Assembly: GCF_036884255.1 (NCBI RefSeq)
Contig: NZ_CP145605.1
Location: 3,596,001-3,660,000 of the forward strand
Direction: 5' to 3'
DNA: 64,000 nucleotides
From: Paenibacillus tundrae
GTDB taxonomy: Bacteria > Bacillota > Bacilli > Paenibacillales > Paenibacillaceae
A program made the translations under genes and the position numbers. The notes beneath the pieces are model-generated. The model worked only from the letters and a program-made list of their open reading frames with translations, ran no database searches and had not been told where the DNA came from. Positions 1 through 7,873 of this stretch are shown piece after piece; positions within the stretch are counted from its first letter, which is position 1, and each line of letters starts with the position of its first letter.

Positions 1-282
1 AATTTCAAACCTAGTAAACCTCGAACCACGTGTAGCATTACAGGCATTTTCATACAGTCGACTTTCTCCAATCTCTTATGTATTAATATTTTTCCTTAAT
101 TATACTTTTTAATTAACAGATAACATATTAGTCTTAAGTATGGATTTTCCCAAGTTGAATTCATAAATGTGAATATATATAAACTTGAAGTCGCGCATCT
201 ATTACCAACGACTGCTTAATTTAACCTCTTTACTATTTAAACCCAAAGAAGATCGTGAATTTTTATACTTTTAATAAAACAA
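1..282. other. gene-free left edge
   Basis: This AT-rich stretch has no ORF with a ribosome site on either strand. I see no repeat or RNA gene in it. It is the space downstream of the minus-strand gene that ends at 353. Confidence 0.5.
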
Positions 283-310
283 AAGCAGACGATTGTCTAA
301 TCGCCTGCTT
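275..310 (-). terminator. intrinsic terminator of the 353-901 gene
   Basis: The arms AAGCAG-A-CGATT and AATCG-C-CTGCTT pair across a four-base loop. On the minus strand they are followed by a T-rich tract (TTTTGTTTTATT). The hairpin lies about 40 bases past the stop codon of the first gene. Confidence 0.7.
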
Positions 311-352
311 CTTGCAGTTTTTTGAATATGATGAAATCACTGACTCTCAATC

Positions 353-901
353 CTACACATCCACTTCATCGTTATCCATGAACTCGAAATAACCCGGTGC
401 TCCAATCGAGACAGTCGTAAAATGGAAATACCTCTTCTCAAGCTCCTGATTCTCTTCACTCATCTCCAGAAACTCCGGATCTTTCAAGATGTCATCATTC
501 ATAATTCCTTCTCGCCAGAAGCTCAGCTCCAATGCTCGAATTGCAAAGGAAAATCCTGTCTTTGGATCATGATCTCCGACCGTAGGATAATTTTCCCTAA
601 GGGAATGAATCAACGTCTCAGCTTTCGCCTTGAATACATCCACCCCTTGAAACAAGCAAGGAACGTGAAACTCTCCCGAATACTGTGGATTGATTAGTTG
701 AATAAATTTCACTCCACCTTCGGCATCATATTCGAAATGCTCACGCATAAATAACATCTCGATATAGCTTGGATTCATGGGAATGCCATCATCTGCTCTC
801 CAATGGTCCAATTTCTGAAATGTCTGCTGTACCTCTTCCCTACTCATTCCTAATCGAAAAGGACCGATCCCAACATGCGGCGTTATTGTGATTTCGTTCA
901 T
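353..901 (-). CDS. hypothetical protein, 182 aa
   Basis: I do not recognise this protein. It is soluble, acidic and lacks a signal peptide or membrane segment. It opens with a glycine-rich strand (residues 9-20, VGIGPFRLGMSR), a pattern seen at the start of several small Bacillales proteins of unknown function. The ATG is preceded by AAGGAG at good spacing. It stands alone with its own terminator downstream and the Gfo/Idh gene's 3' end upstream. No catalytic motif is visible, so no function is assigned. Confidence 0.75.
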   Translation of the reverse strand: MNEITITPHVGIGPFRLGMSREEVQQTFQKLDHWRADDGIPMNPSYIEMLFMREHFEYDAEGGVKFIQLINPQYSGEFHVPCLFQGVDVFKAKAETLIHSLRENYPTVGDHDPKTGFSFAIRALELSFWREGIMNDDILKDPEFLEMSEENQELEKRYFHFTTVSIGAPGYFEFMDNDEVDV

Positions 902-968
902 CTACAAACTCCTTGTTATGATTCTATTGGTATCTAGTCAAGGTCTAAAGCTTCTCTTACGCTACAAC

Positions 969-2405
969 TCAAATTGCGGCACTAGGGAAAATAGAAACTT
1001 GCTTCTCAAGAGCTCTACTCAAAGCCCGAACGATAAGCTCATGATCTCTACCTTCATGCAGTCCGCTTAACGCAAGTGTTGCGACCCACTCATCATGTAC
1101 TCGAATCGGGAAAGCTCCACCAGTTGGAATATAGTGAGGTATATTCTCCATCTCTGCATTCCACTTATTGTTCAAGACATGGTCAACATGCATCCATAGA
1201 CTTGAGTGCCCGACTAACTTAGCCGCCCTGCGTTTTCCCTCCATATAACTAATGTTCTTCCGCGCCTTGCTATCCATCATATATTGGAACAAGACAAGTT
1301 CGTCACTCTCTCTAATAATCGAAACAGCAATCTCACGATCGTATTCTTTAGCTAGTTCTGCAATGATATTCCCCAGTTTTAAAGCCTCTGCAGCTCCAAA
1401 ATGGTCATATCGAAGCGTCTCTTCTTGCTCCTTTAATACGTCTAAGCATTCTGGAGTGTACGACAGACCCGCACGGATGGTATCCAGAATTTCAGCACAG
1501 CGCAGAGAAGCGGTCAGTGACATGATGTCACTTTCAGTCCGTCCATTCTTAAGACATTCTACGAAATGATGGATCTCACTGTAGAAATCATCAAACTCAT
1601 AAGGAATTTCAACCTTCTCCGGTTCATAACCATCCCGAAGAACGAGCATTCTGACAGGTCGATGGAGATCTTCGACAACAATACTGCCACGTTCTCCCTG
1701 TAGCACAACTTTTCGTTCCTTTTGGCGATCAAATGCACACTCTAATTGCGCTTTGACATGACCTACATGGAGCTTCGCATCAATATAATAATCTATTGAA
1801 TCCTTCTGAGATGCTGCCACAGTTTCAAGTTTAATGCTACCTTTGGAGAAATCTTCAATCCAACTTGCACAATACGTGCCAACATCTAACAATGAACCTC
1901 CAGGACCTGGCTGAACATGATATGTGTTCATTCCTTCAGGCATTTGGTTGCATAAGCTCGCTTGTATAGAAGTGATCGTGCCAATTTCACCCGCTTCCAC
2001 TCTTCGACGCAGATCTATGTATAGTGGCACAAAGCGTTGCTTCATAGCTTCCATAAAAAGAACGTTTTCGCTTCTAGCTGTTTCTGCAATATCTTGCATT
2101 TCTTTCAAACTCAACGATGCAGGCTTTTCACATAATACGGCCTTTCCTGCATGCAGCGCTTTAATTGCCCACTCATGGTGCAAGTGATGGGGTAATGCGA
2201 GATAGATCGCATCCACATTAGGGTCTAATAACATCTCATCATGTGATACATACTGTCGATCTGTTGCGTATTTATCTGCAAAGTCTTCTAACTTCGATTC
2301 ACTGCGGCCACTAATAGCATATAGTTTGCTGCTAGGTTCGTGTTGTAGTGCAGTGGCAAATCGAGTTGCGATATACCCTGCGCCGAGAATTCCCCATCGT
2401 ATCAT
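969..2405 (-). CDS. Gfo/Idh/MocA oxidoreductase fused to UPF0303 (heme-degrading-like) domain
   Basis: The first ~330 residues are a Gfo/Idh/MocA NAD(P)-dependent oxidoreductase: a Rossmann opening WGILGAGYIA, then CEKPAS carrying the usual lysine, then the alpha/beta substrate domain. The last ~150 residues are a second complete domain of the UPF0303/DUF336-like family, seen in YMEGKRRAA, PTGGAFPI and SGLHEGRDHE. Typical Gfo/Idh proteins stop near 330-390 residues, so this is a real fusion. I chose the ATG at 2405 because GGGGG lies eight bases upstream; the ATG at 2420 also opens the frame. The substrate is unknown; family members act on sugars, inositols or biliverdin-like compounds. A separate Gfo/Idh plus UPF0303 pair lies at 34341-35981. 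Confidence 0.88.
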   Translation of the reverse strand: MIRWGILGAGYIATRFATALQHEPSSKLYAISGRSESKLEDFADKYATDRQYVSHDEMLLDPNVDAIYLALPHHLHHEWAIKALHAGKAVLCEKPASLSLKEMQDIAETARSENVLFMEAMKQRFVPLYIDLRRRVEAGEIGTITSIQASLCNQMPEGMNTYHVQPGPGGSLLDVGTYCASWIEDFSKGSIKLETVAASQKDSIDYYIDAKLHVGHVKAQLECAFDRQKERKVVLQGERGSIVVEDLHRPVRMLVLRDGYEPEKVEIPYEFDDFYSEIHHFVECLKNGRTESDIMSLTASLRCAEILDTIRAGLSYTPECLDVLKEQEETLRYDHFGAAEALKLGNIIAELAKEYDREIAVSIIRESDELVLFQYMMDSKARKNISYMEGKRRAAKLVGHSSLWMHVDHVLNNKWNAEMENIPHYIPTGGAFPIRVHDEWVATLALSGLHEGRDHELIVRALSRALEKQVSIFPSAAI

Positions 2406-2419
2406 CCTGTAATCCCCCA

Positions 2420-2542
2420 TTATTGTAGTTTCACTCTTTGGTGCGCGTTCAGCTTACTAAAGAATATAAGAACTGCGCCTGCAAATGCAAGCACGGTTCC
2501 TCTTAGCTGTAGTAAAGGTGCCGAGAAGCTTGCATAGAACAA
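2420..2542 (-). CDS. possible small hydrophobic ORF or 3' remnant of a membrane protein
   Basis: A 40-codon frame opens at TTG. It encodes one hydrophobic segment (LRGTVLAFAGAVLIFF) and then a basic tail. Its TAA stop overlaps an in-frame ATG of the downstream oxidoreductase as TAATG, an arrangement seen in translational coupling. No good ribosome site precedes the TTG, so it may equally be the tail of a lost transporter gene. The protein family is not recognised. Confidence 0.22.
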   Translation of the reverse strand: MFYASFSAPLLQLRGTVLAFAGAVLIFFSKLNAHQRVKLQ

Positions 2543-2660
2543 ACTTCTCTATATATATCATTTATTCGAGCAAGCAGATTGGTAAATTGTACCTATAGAA
2601 CAATCCCTTTACGTCATGGTAATATCGCTACTTACACATACGTCAACTGGGGGCAATTTT

Positions 2661-3179
2661 ATGAAGAAAAGATATACTAAACTCATCACCTGGGCTGCTG
2701 TTATACTGTCAATTGCCACAATTGTTGTACTCATTAATAATTATAACAACAATAAAAACGCTGAGATCAATTCACGGTATTATCAAGGTCTCGTTTCGAG
2801 AGTACAGAAGCTGGATCAGACACTGGATAAGATCAAAGAGTCAGAGGCAAACGGTAATGCTGTGCCGGAATTTGATGTGCTTCTTGATATTAATTTTGTA
2901 AATGACTTTTTCACTACTATAAAAGAACAAACAAGAGGTTTTCCTGATGTAGATGTTCTACGAAATGATTTTACATTATTCAGATTTGAATACGCCAATG
3001 TTGTGAGAAAACAGTTAGAAAGTAATGAACAAGATACGGAGATACAATTAAAAGTAGCCCATCAGATCAAGCTTTTTCTAGACGAATTACTTGAAGAATA
3101 TGAGGATTCTATACTATTCTCGGATCAATTTAATGCAGCAGCTCAGCATATCAAACCACTAATCCATCTTAACTTTTGA
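2661..3179 (+). CDS. membrane-anchored hypothetical protein, 172 aa
   Basis: The protein starts KKRYTKLITWAAV and has a single transmembrane helix at about residues 8-27. An asparagine-rich linker and an extracellular or cell-wall-facing helical domain of ~140 residues follow. The tail is rich in charged helices (LDQTLDKIKES, LFLDELLEEYED) and could form a coiled coil. The ATG at 2661 follows GGGGGCAATTTT; an upstream ATG at 2616 lacks a ribosome site. No family is recognised. The gene is monocistronic and convergent with the AraC gene, with which it probably shares the hairpin at 3251-3276. Confidence 0.7.
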   Translation: MKKRYTKLITWAAVILSIATIVVLINNYNNNKNAEINSRYYQGLVSRVQKLDQTLDKIKESEANGNAVPEFDVLLDINFVNDFFTTIKEQTRGFPDVDVLRNDFTLFRFEYANVVRKQLESNEQDTEIQLKVAHQIKLFLDELLEEYEDSILFSDQFNAAAQHIKPLIHLNF

Positions 3180-3250
3180 TCATCATCCGTTCCCATCGTT
3201 TATAGGTTATATTCAACTCATACATTTGACGCTCAGTTTAATGCAAACGC

Positions 3251-3276
3251 AAAAAGCCGCTGGATTTCAGCGGCAT
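3251..3276 (-). terminator. intrinsic terminator
   Basis: GCCGCTG and CAGCGGC form a seven-pair stem with a five-base loop, followed by T5 on the minus strand. It ends the AraC gene and may also slow transcription coming from the plus-strand gene at 2661. Confidence 0.75.
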
Positions 3277-3292
3277 TCAATCTCAATGCAAA

Positions 3293-4177
3293 TTATGATA
3301 ATTTTCTAACAGCAAACCACAGCTCTACAAAGTTCAAACCATCCTTCTCACCCGTAATTTCGAACTCCAATCCATCCACTTGTTCATACCCTGTAGTAGG
3401 AAGCCACTCTGAGTAGAATCGTTTGTATAGCGTTTCAATCGTGTCATTGAATTGATCCCATGTAAAGAGATCGGATGAGAAAATTGCCCATGTATGAGCT
3501 GGAATCATAACGCTAGCGTAGCCTTCCGTTTTACTCATTTCGTTTTTGAAGGCACATAACATGTATGGAAAGGTATCTTCTCCGGTTTTTTGATAGCTAC
3601 AAGCAGCGTGTACTTTATGATAATGCTCATTCAAGAAATCAGGATGGTCACCCGCATTCGCAGCGAGCTTCTCAACCTCCCCGTTCTCGTGGCTGTGCTT
3701 CCATAGGTTCGCCGGAGTGTCTACTCCGTTTACTTGAAACACCTTCGCTATTCCGAATATTTGAAAGGCCTCTTTGGTTTCGATACGATAGTTCATAGCC
3801 GTCTCCCCTTTAATTGAAATAAGGAAGGATAACCGAGGATAGGCTTTGAGGGCAGTTCCTTCTTCACGAGCCATTGCTGGATTAACACCGTGTAGTGACT
3901 GAAACGCCCGCGCGAATGAAACCGGAGATTCATAACCATACTTTAAGGCAATGTCTACAACTTTTGTTTTGCTATTCTGCAATTCAATGGCAGCGAGCGT
4001 AAGCCGTCTTCTTCTGATATACTCTGCAAGTGATACATTGGTAATAAATGAGAACATTCGCTGAAACTGATGTGAAGAACAACAAGCCTGCTCAGCAACT
4101 TCCTTCAGTTCAATCTCGCCGCTTAAATTGACTTCAATGTAATCTAGTGCCCGATTCATGCGCATAAGCCAATCCAT
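3293..4177 (-). CDS. AraC-type regulator with GyrI-like effector domain
   Basis: Residues 1-105 form the double helix-turn-helix DNA-binding unit of AraC/XylS proteins (LKEVAEQACCSSHQFQRMF, then VVDIALKYGYESPVSFARAF). From about residue 130 follows a GyrI-like/SOUL-fold effector domain of the Rob/BmrR type, which binds small, often lipophilic or drug-like molecules. The DNA-binding domain sits at the N terminus, as in Rob and SoxS-like multidrug regulators. The ATG at 4177 is chosen over 4243 because GAGGAGGGAT precedes it. The next gene upstream, a membrane-anchored hydrolase, is on the same strand and could be a target; this is inference. Confidence 0.88.
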   Translation of the reverse strand: MDWLMRMNRALDYIEVNLSGEIELKEVAEQACCSSHQFQRMFSFITNVSLAEYIRRRRLTLAAIELQNSKTKVVDIALKYGYESPVSFARAFQSLHGVNPAMAREEGTALKAYPRLSFLISIKGETAMNYRIETKEAFQIFGIAKVFQVNGVDTPANLWKHSHENGEVEKLAANAGDHPDFLNEHYHKVHAACSYQKTGEDTFPYMLCAFKNEMSKTEGYASVMIPAHTWAIFSSDLFTWDQFNDTIETLYKRFYSEWLPTTGYEQVDGLEFEITGEKDGLNFVELWFAVRKLS

Positions 4178-4256
4178 CTGATCCCTCCTCTTATCCAAAG
4201 TATAGGTGTACCAACGTTTCGCATCGCAACCATCTGTGCACAAAAAAGTTTCGTCT

Positions 4257-5174
4257 TTACAACGAAGCCGTCATATTCGCTTGTTCAACATGCTGCCAAT
4301 TGGTATTGTGCATCATCTCCGCCGCATCTCCATGAAATGCCTGCATGGCTTGCTGATCATTGAGAAGACGATATCTCATCCAAGCCGTCAAATACCCCCT
4401 GTGATTGCCACCATTACCTTCAATCGCTGTATGCGCTGCCCCTTTTGCCATTCCCATCATCACAGGTGTGTTGCTCGCCGTATGTTGTAAAGCCAATTGA
4501 TTCGTTGATACGGGTGAAATTAGAAAATCTCGTGTGCCACCCATGATGAAGAAGGGTACTGTAATCTGCGATGTATCGTATACATCTTCTGGATCACAAT
4601 GTTTCAAGTCCGGGAGAGCGATAGATACAATCGTCTTGATCTTTGAACCACTTGTATAGTTGGTATGAGCATTAATAACTCCCGTAGAACCTTGCGAATG
4701 TCCAGCAACACCTATTTGTTCTTTTTGTATTTTCTCGTAAAAGATACTGCCCGACCGTTCGTTCTCCTGTGTTAAATAATCAATCGCTTCCACAATCTCT
4801 TGGCCTGTTCCTGTGGTCCTGCTATAAGAGTCGATGACAACAAAACCCCAGCTAGCAAGATGAGTTAAGAGCTCATTGTAATGATCTGGAGTAGCGCCTG
4901 TTCCATTCCCCCACGAAATGATAGGATAGGATTCATCTTTTTGAAATGCTGGATAGTAGATTCGGTATACAGGGTCATCCGTAGGACTCATCACTTCTTC
5001 GACCTGGACAAGATGACTCCCGGGCTGCGCATAATGCTGTTCAATGCTTCCCTCTGAAAGATTCGGTACATTAGAGTGTGTAATTATCTGTAAGAAAACT
5101 GTCACTGACACAGCAATGATAAGAACGATCGCTAACAACCATACCAACCACGTTCGTTTTCTCCGAATCATCAT
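4257..5174 (-). CDS. membrane-anchored alpha/beta hydrolase
   Basis: An N-terminal transmembrane helix (about residues 5-25) tethers a dienelactone-hydrolase/cutinase-like domain. The nucleophile elbow is GHSQGS. The probable acid is in GGTRDFL and the histidine in GAAHTAIEG, giving a full Ser-Asp-His triad. It is expected to hydrolyse esters outside the membrane; the substrate is unknown. AGAGG lies eight bases before the ATG at 5174, which I prefer to the in-frame ATGs at 5195 and 5180. The gene is followed 79 bases later by the AraC regulator on the same strand. Confidence 0.83.
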   Translation of the reverse strand: MMIRRKRTWLVWLLAIVLIIAVSVTVFLQIITHSNVPNLSEGSIEQHYAQPGSHLVQVEEVMSPTDDPVYRIYYPAFQKDESYPIISWGNGTGATPDHYNELLTHLASWGFVVIDSYSRTTGTGQEIVEAIDYLTQENERSGSIFYEKIQKEQIGVAGHSQGSTGVINAHTNYTSGSKIKTIVSIALPDLKHCDPEDVYDTSQITVPFFIMGGTRDFLISPVSTNQLALQHTASNTPVMMGMAKGAAHTAIEGNGGNHRGYLTAWMRYRLLNDQQAMQAFHGDAAEMMHNTNWQHVEQANMTASL

Positions 5175-5240
5175 ATACATGACCTCTACATTCATGAATA
5201 GGCTAATAATAAGTTATGTTGTCTTTTAACATCTTGGGGG

Positions 5241-5582
5241 TTACAGCATTAATATAAAAACAAGGGACGAGATAAAGCTTATTAACGCAGTGGTAATAAG
5301 CAGACAACTGAATAAGATTTTCTCAAGCAAGTTTCCCCGAAGTTTTCTCCGAATCAGGTACAAGTAAATTAACACCATAATCACAACCGGTAGATATTGA
5401 TGAAGATCCGATCCGTCTGTACTTGGTAATACAGTAGAAATAATACCTCTCATCGTGTCATTATCAATCATTAGTCCATATGAGACGCCGAATAGTGCTG
5501 AAACCAAAAAATGAGATACGACCTGAACTCGTTTGTGCGTCAGAAAATAAAAGCGTGGTTTACGGTACAATTCGTTGACCAT
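5241..5582 (-). CDS. small integral membrane protein, 113 aa
   Basis: Hydrophobic segments are visible at about residues 22-40, 63-78 and 87-112, so three membrane passes are likely, with basic loops (IRRKLRGN) marking the cytoplasmic side. GAGGAGG lies ten bases before the ATG. No family is recognised. It sits 40 bases downstream of the 5623-6261 gene on the same strand and may be cotranscribed with it. Confidence 0.7.
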   Translation of the reverse strand: MVNELYRKPRFYFLTHKRVQVVSHFLVSALFGVSYGLMIDNDTMRGIISTVLPSTDGSDLHQYLPVVIMVLIYLYLIRRKLRGNLLEKILFSCLLITTALISFISSLVFILML

Positions 5583-5622
5583 GAATACTGTACCTCCTCA
5601 AATTTTAGAGAATGTAAAGTAT

Positions 5623-6261
5623 CTATTTAAGCGGATATCTGATCTGAATGTTATGTACGGATTGTAATCCCTCGTAAAGTGCATGGTTATGATCAGCCCC
5701 CACAATACATAGAATTCGTGCATTTGTATTGTCTTTGATGGCATTTTTGATCCGTTGCAGCATGATTTCATGCCTGCATTCCCATCTCACCGCATGCGAT
5801 CTCGAATCCAATTGAGCGATCCACTGATACTTAAGCTTCGTGACATCATCAAACGCTTGATTATTAAACGGGATTCCCCCTTCACTTGATGCTGCGAGCT
5901 GTTTCTGCCACCAATTCTCCAATTCATGATCTAACTCTTCTTTTTGAGCGTCTGTATAACTCCGCAATGGATCAAAATCGTTCCAGATATCCAGTTCAAC
6001 CCAATCGATGGGAACAAATTTGTAGTTTTGCTCCTCGCACAGTGTAAATATAAGATCATAATATTCGCTTGGAGGTTCTCCCCAGTACCCTCTTTCTATT
6101 GGATTTATTGTGTATTTCTCAAAACTAGAAGGTAGTACCTCACCACATATGACGTCTGGTTTAAAATCCAAAATCAACTCCTTCAGGATATCCAGTGTTA
6201 AATGATGCTGAATTCGCAATGCATTATCGTGCACAACGCCTAAGATCCCTACAACTGTCAT
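5623..6261 (-). CDS. TraB/Tiki- or ChaN-like hypothetical protein, 212 aa
   Basis: The protein begins with a strand-turn motif VGILGVVHDNALR and ends with CIVGADHNHALYEGL. A short conserved glycine-histidine near each end, with a GEV motif (VICGEVLPSSFE) between, resembles the TraB/PrgY/Tiki and EreA/ChaN clan. That assignment is a motif-level inference and needs a profile search. No signal peptide is seen. A small membrane protein follows on the same strand. Confidence 0.6.
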   Translation of the reverse strand: MTVVGILGVVHDNALRIQHHLTLDILKELILDFKPDVICGEVLPSSFEKYTINPIERGYWGEPPSEYYDLIFTLCEEQNYKFVPIDWVELDIWNDFDPLRSYTDAQKEELDHELENWWQKQLAASSEGGIPFNNQAFDDVTKLKYQWIAQLDSRSHAVRWECRHEIMLQRIKNAIKDNTNARILCIVGADHNHALYEGLQSVHNIQIRYPLK

Positions 6262-6325
6262 ACATACATCCCCTTCAAATCATAGTACTTATGCCTTTTT
6301 TTCGTTTTACAGTAACAACATCCAT

Positions 6326-6352
6326 ACTTTGTATATCGTATCACATATATTA
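6326..6352 (+). promoter_or_regulatory. sigma-K-like promoter for the 6374-7523 genes
   Basis: A -10 element CATATATTA fits the sigma-K pattern CATA-N3-TA exactly. An AC dinucleotide 16 bases upstream fits the -35 element. Transcription would begin near 6360, directly before a GGAGG at 6370. Sigma-K acts in the late mother cell, which suits a spore-coat or exosporium role for the genes behind it. The match is by eye only. Confidence 0.45.
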
Positions 6353-6373
6353 TGTTATCTCTTAAATTAGGAG

Positions 6374-6565
6374 GTGAAGCAACAACATTTTCGAGATTAC
6401 GAGTACACACAGATTGGAAGTTTGGCCAACTCTAGTTCTGTGCAGATTGAAGTTTATGAACAAGTCTCAACTGCTCCGCTAGTTCAGGCTATGGACTGTA
6501 GAGATTGGGACAAACTCTTGTGCCATTGTATTTGTTATTCTCGTCGGATTAAATCAAGAAAATAG
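6374..6565 (+). CDS. uncertain small ORF, 63 aa
   Basis: The frame opens at a GTG that lies inside the ribosome-binding sequence TTAGGAGGTG, so normal initiation at this codon is doubtful. The GGAGG sits just after the predicted sigma-K start site, so something is probably translated here. An ATT at 6387 has better spacing but lies in another frame. The product would be soluble, with a cysteine cluster near the end (LLCHCICY). It ends 23 bases before the first tandem paralog. No family is recognised; it may be a degraded first copy or leader. Confidence 0.3.
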   Translation: MKQQHFRDYEYTQIGSLANSSSVQIEVYEQVSTAPLVQAMDCRDWDKLLCHCICYSRRIKSRK

Positions 6566-6588
6566 GATGATAGATTGGAGGAATCATC

Positions 6589-7035
6589 ATGGTACGTACG
6601 TTAGATGCCCGTACTTCGCTTGGATCAAACGGTGTTGCTCCACTTAACATTAATCTACCTGCCAATACACCTACGCTCGTTGGTATCCTCGGACTTAACA
6701 TCATCAATCCAGGACTATTAATCCGCACACAGTTTAATGGAACCTATCGCATCTCTGTGGCTAACTTGTCCTCGATCCCTTCTGCTGTTCGATTCGAAAT
6801 CTATAGAGGCTCCACGAATACAGGTACACCGATCTACGTTGTCCAAAATCCGGTATTTCCTTCGGTAGGGAGCATTATAGCCAGTTTTGAAGGTTCGGAT
6901 TACAATGTGCCTCCTCCTCCTTCAGGACAATTAATCTATTCATGTTATGTGACATTTGTTCCGGCATCGCCTACAGAAGTAGCTACGCGTGTAGGGCCGG
7001 AATGTTTCAATGCTGTCACATACAGTGATGACTAA
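6589..7035 (+). CDS. probable spore-surface (ExsC-like) protein, copy 1
   Basis: This 148-residue beta-rich protein has no signal peptide, no membrane segment and few charged residues. It starts VRTLDARTS and ends FNAVTYSDD, and both ends are repeated in the next gene. Its plan (N-terminal D-R-T, G-N pairs, FEIYRG, SDYNVP) recalls the exosporium protein ExsC of Bacillus cereus, but this is a memory of pattern, not an alignment. TTGGAGG lies eight bases before the ATG. With the sigma-K-like promoter it is plausibly deposited on the spore by the mother cell. Confidence 0.6.
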   Translation: MVRTLDARTSLGSNGVAPLNINLPANTPTLVGILGLNIINPGLLIRTQFNGTYRISVANLSSIPSAVRFEIYRGSTNTGTPIYVVQNPVFPSVGSIIASFEGSDYNVPPPPSGQLIYSCYVTFVPASPTEVATRVGPECFNAVTYSDD

Positions 7036-7070
7036 ATCCCAACTCTGATGAATTAGAAAGGAGGATGACT

Positions 7071-7523
7071 ATGGTCAGAACGTTAGACGCACGGACATCT
7101 CAAGGTTCTAATGGACTGTACAGCCTAACTCCCAGCTTCACGAATGGTGTTCCGATCTTATTTGCTCAGGTTGCATTACAAGTTAATAATCCAGGTCCAT
7201 TCGTGCGGACACTTTTCGCTGGAATAGTCGAACTTACTGCCAATGTGCTGCCTGTGAATGGGGATTTGGTTATCGAAGTATACCGAGGATTGGGTGCTTC
7301 GCAGCAATTGGTTTATCGTGCAGGCACTATTGTAGTAGCGGATCAATTTTTCAGCCCATGTGTATTCAGTTTTACCGGCTCTGAGTATAATGTGCCAACC
7401 GCAGGTAGTAGTCAGATTATCTATTCCGTATATGCTACGTTCAGCTATAATCCTTTGTATAATGTGAGTGGTATTAGATTAGGGCCTGAAAGCTTTAACG
7501 CAACCCTCTACTCCGATGATTAG
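7071..7523 (+). CDS. probable spore-surface (ExsC-like) protein, copy 2
   Basis: This is a 150-residue paralog of the preceding gene, 35 bases downstream. Shared landmarks are VRTLDARTS at the start, VRTLFAG against IRTQFNG, IEVYRG against FEIYRG, SEYNVP against SDYNVP, and RLGPESFNA with YSDD at the end. The middle has diverged strongly, so the duplication is old. The ATG at 7071 has AGGAGG six bases upstream; the ATG at 7065 overlaps that site. The gene ends before a strong terminator, which closes the unit. Confidence 0.62.
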   Translation: MVRTLDARTSQGSNGLYSLTPSFTNGVPILFAQVALQVNNPGPFVRTLFAGIVELTANVLPVNGDLVIEVYRGLGASQQLVYRAGTIVVADQFFSPCVFSFTGSEYNVPTAGSSQIIYSVYATFSYNPLYNVSGIRLGPESFNATLYSDD

Positions 7524-7564
7524 AAGGTTCGCATCGACTTGGAAATTCCGTTTGAGTTAAACAC

Positions 7565-7650
7565 AAAAACAGCCAGACACCTGAACTATCCCTTCGTTGT
7601 AGAGGTTTATAAGCAATGGGGTTCGTTTTATAGGCTGAATGGCTGTTTTT
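7565..7650 (+). terminator. terminator-like inverted repeat after the tandem paralogs
   Basis: AAAAACAGCCA and TGGCTGTTTTT are perfect 11-base arms 64 bases apart, ending in T5. The loop is unusually long and contains further short repeats. T runs on both strands make it bidirectional. Confidence 0.6.
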
Positions 7651-7873
7651 GTTGTTCGTGAAGCGTTAAGCTAGCGTCTCTCAAAAATTAGTCTTTCAGT
7701 TTAAATAATGATCAAAAATCTATAGATCACTTCACCCTTTGGGAGATAGTATATATCGTTCATTGAATATCGTTTACTACTCGTCCATCTAAGTGTATGC
7801 TAAGATCACTTCCGATCTATCTTTCTGAGGAAAAACAAGGTTAGGAGTATTATCGCTACGTCAGGAGGCGAAT

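Noticed and set aside
4206..4490. 94-codon plus-strand ORF opposite the anchored hydrolase
   Set aside because: It runs antisense to a well-supported gene, its translation has no domain and there is no ribosome site.
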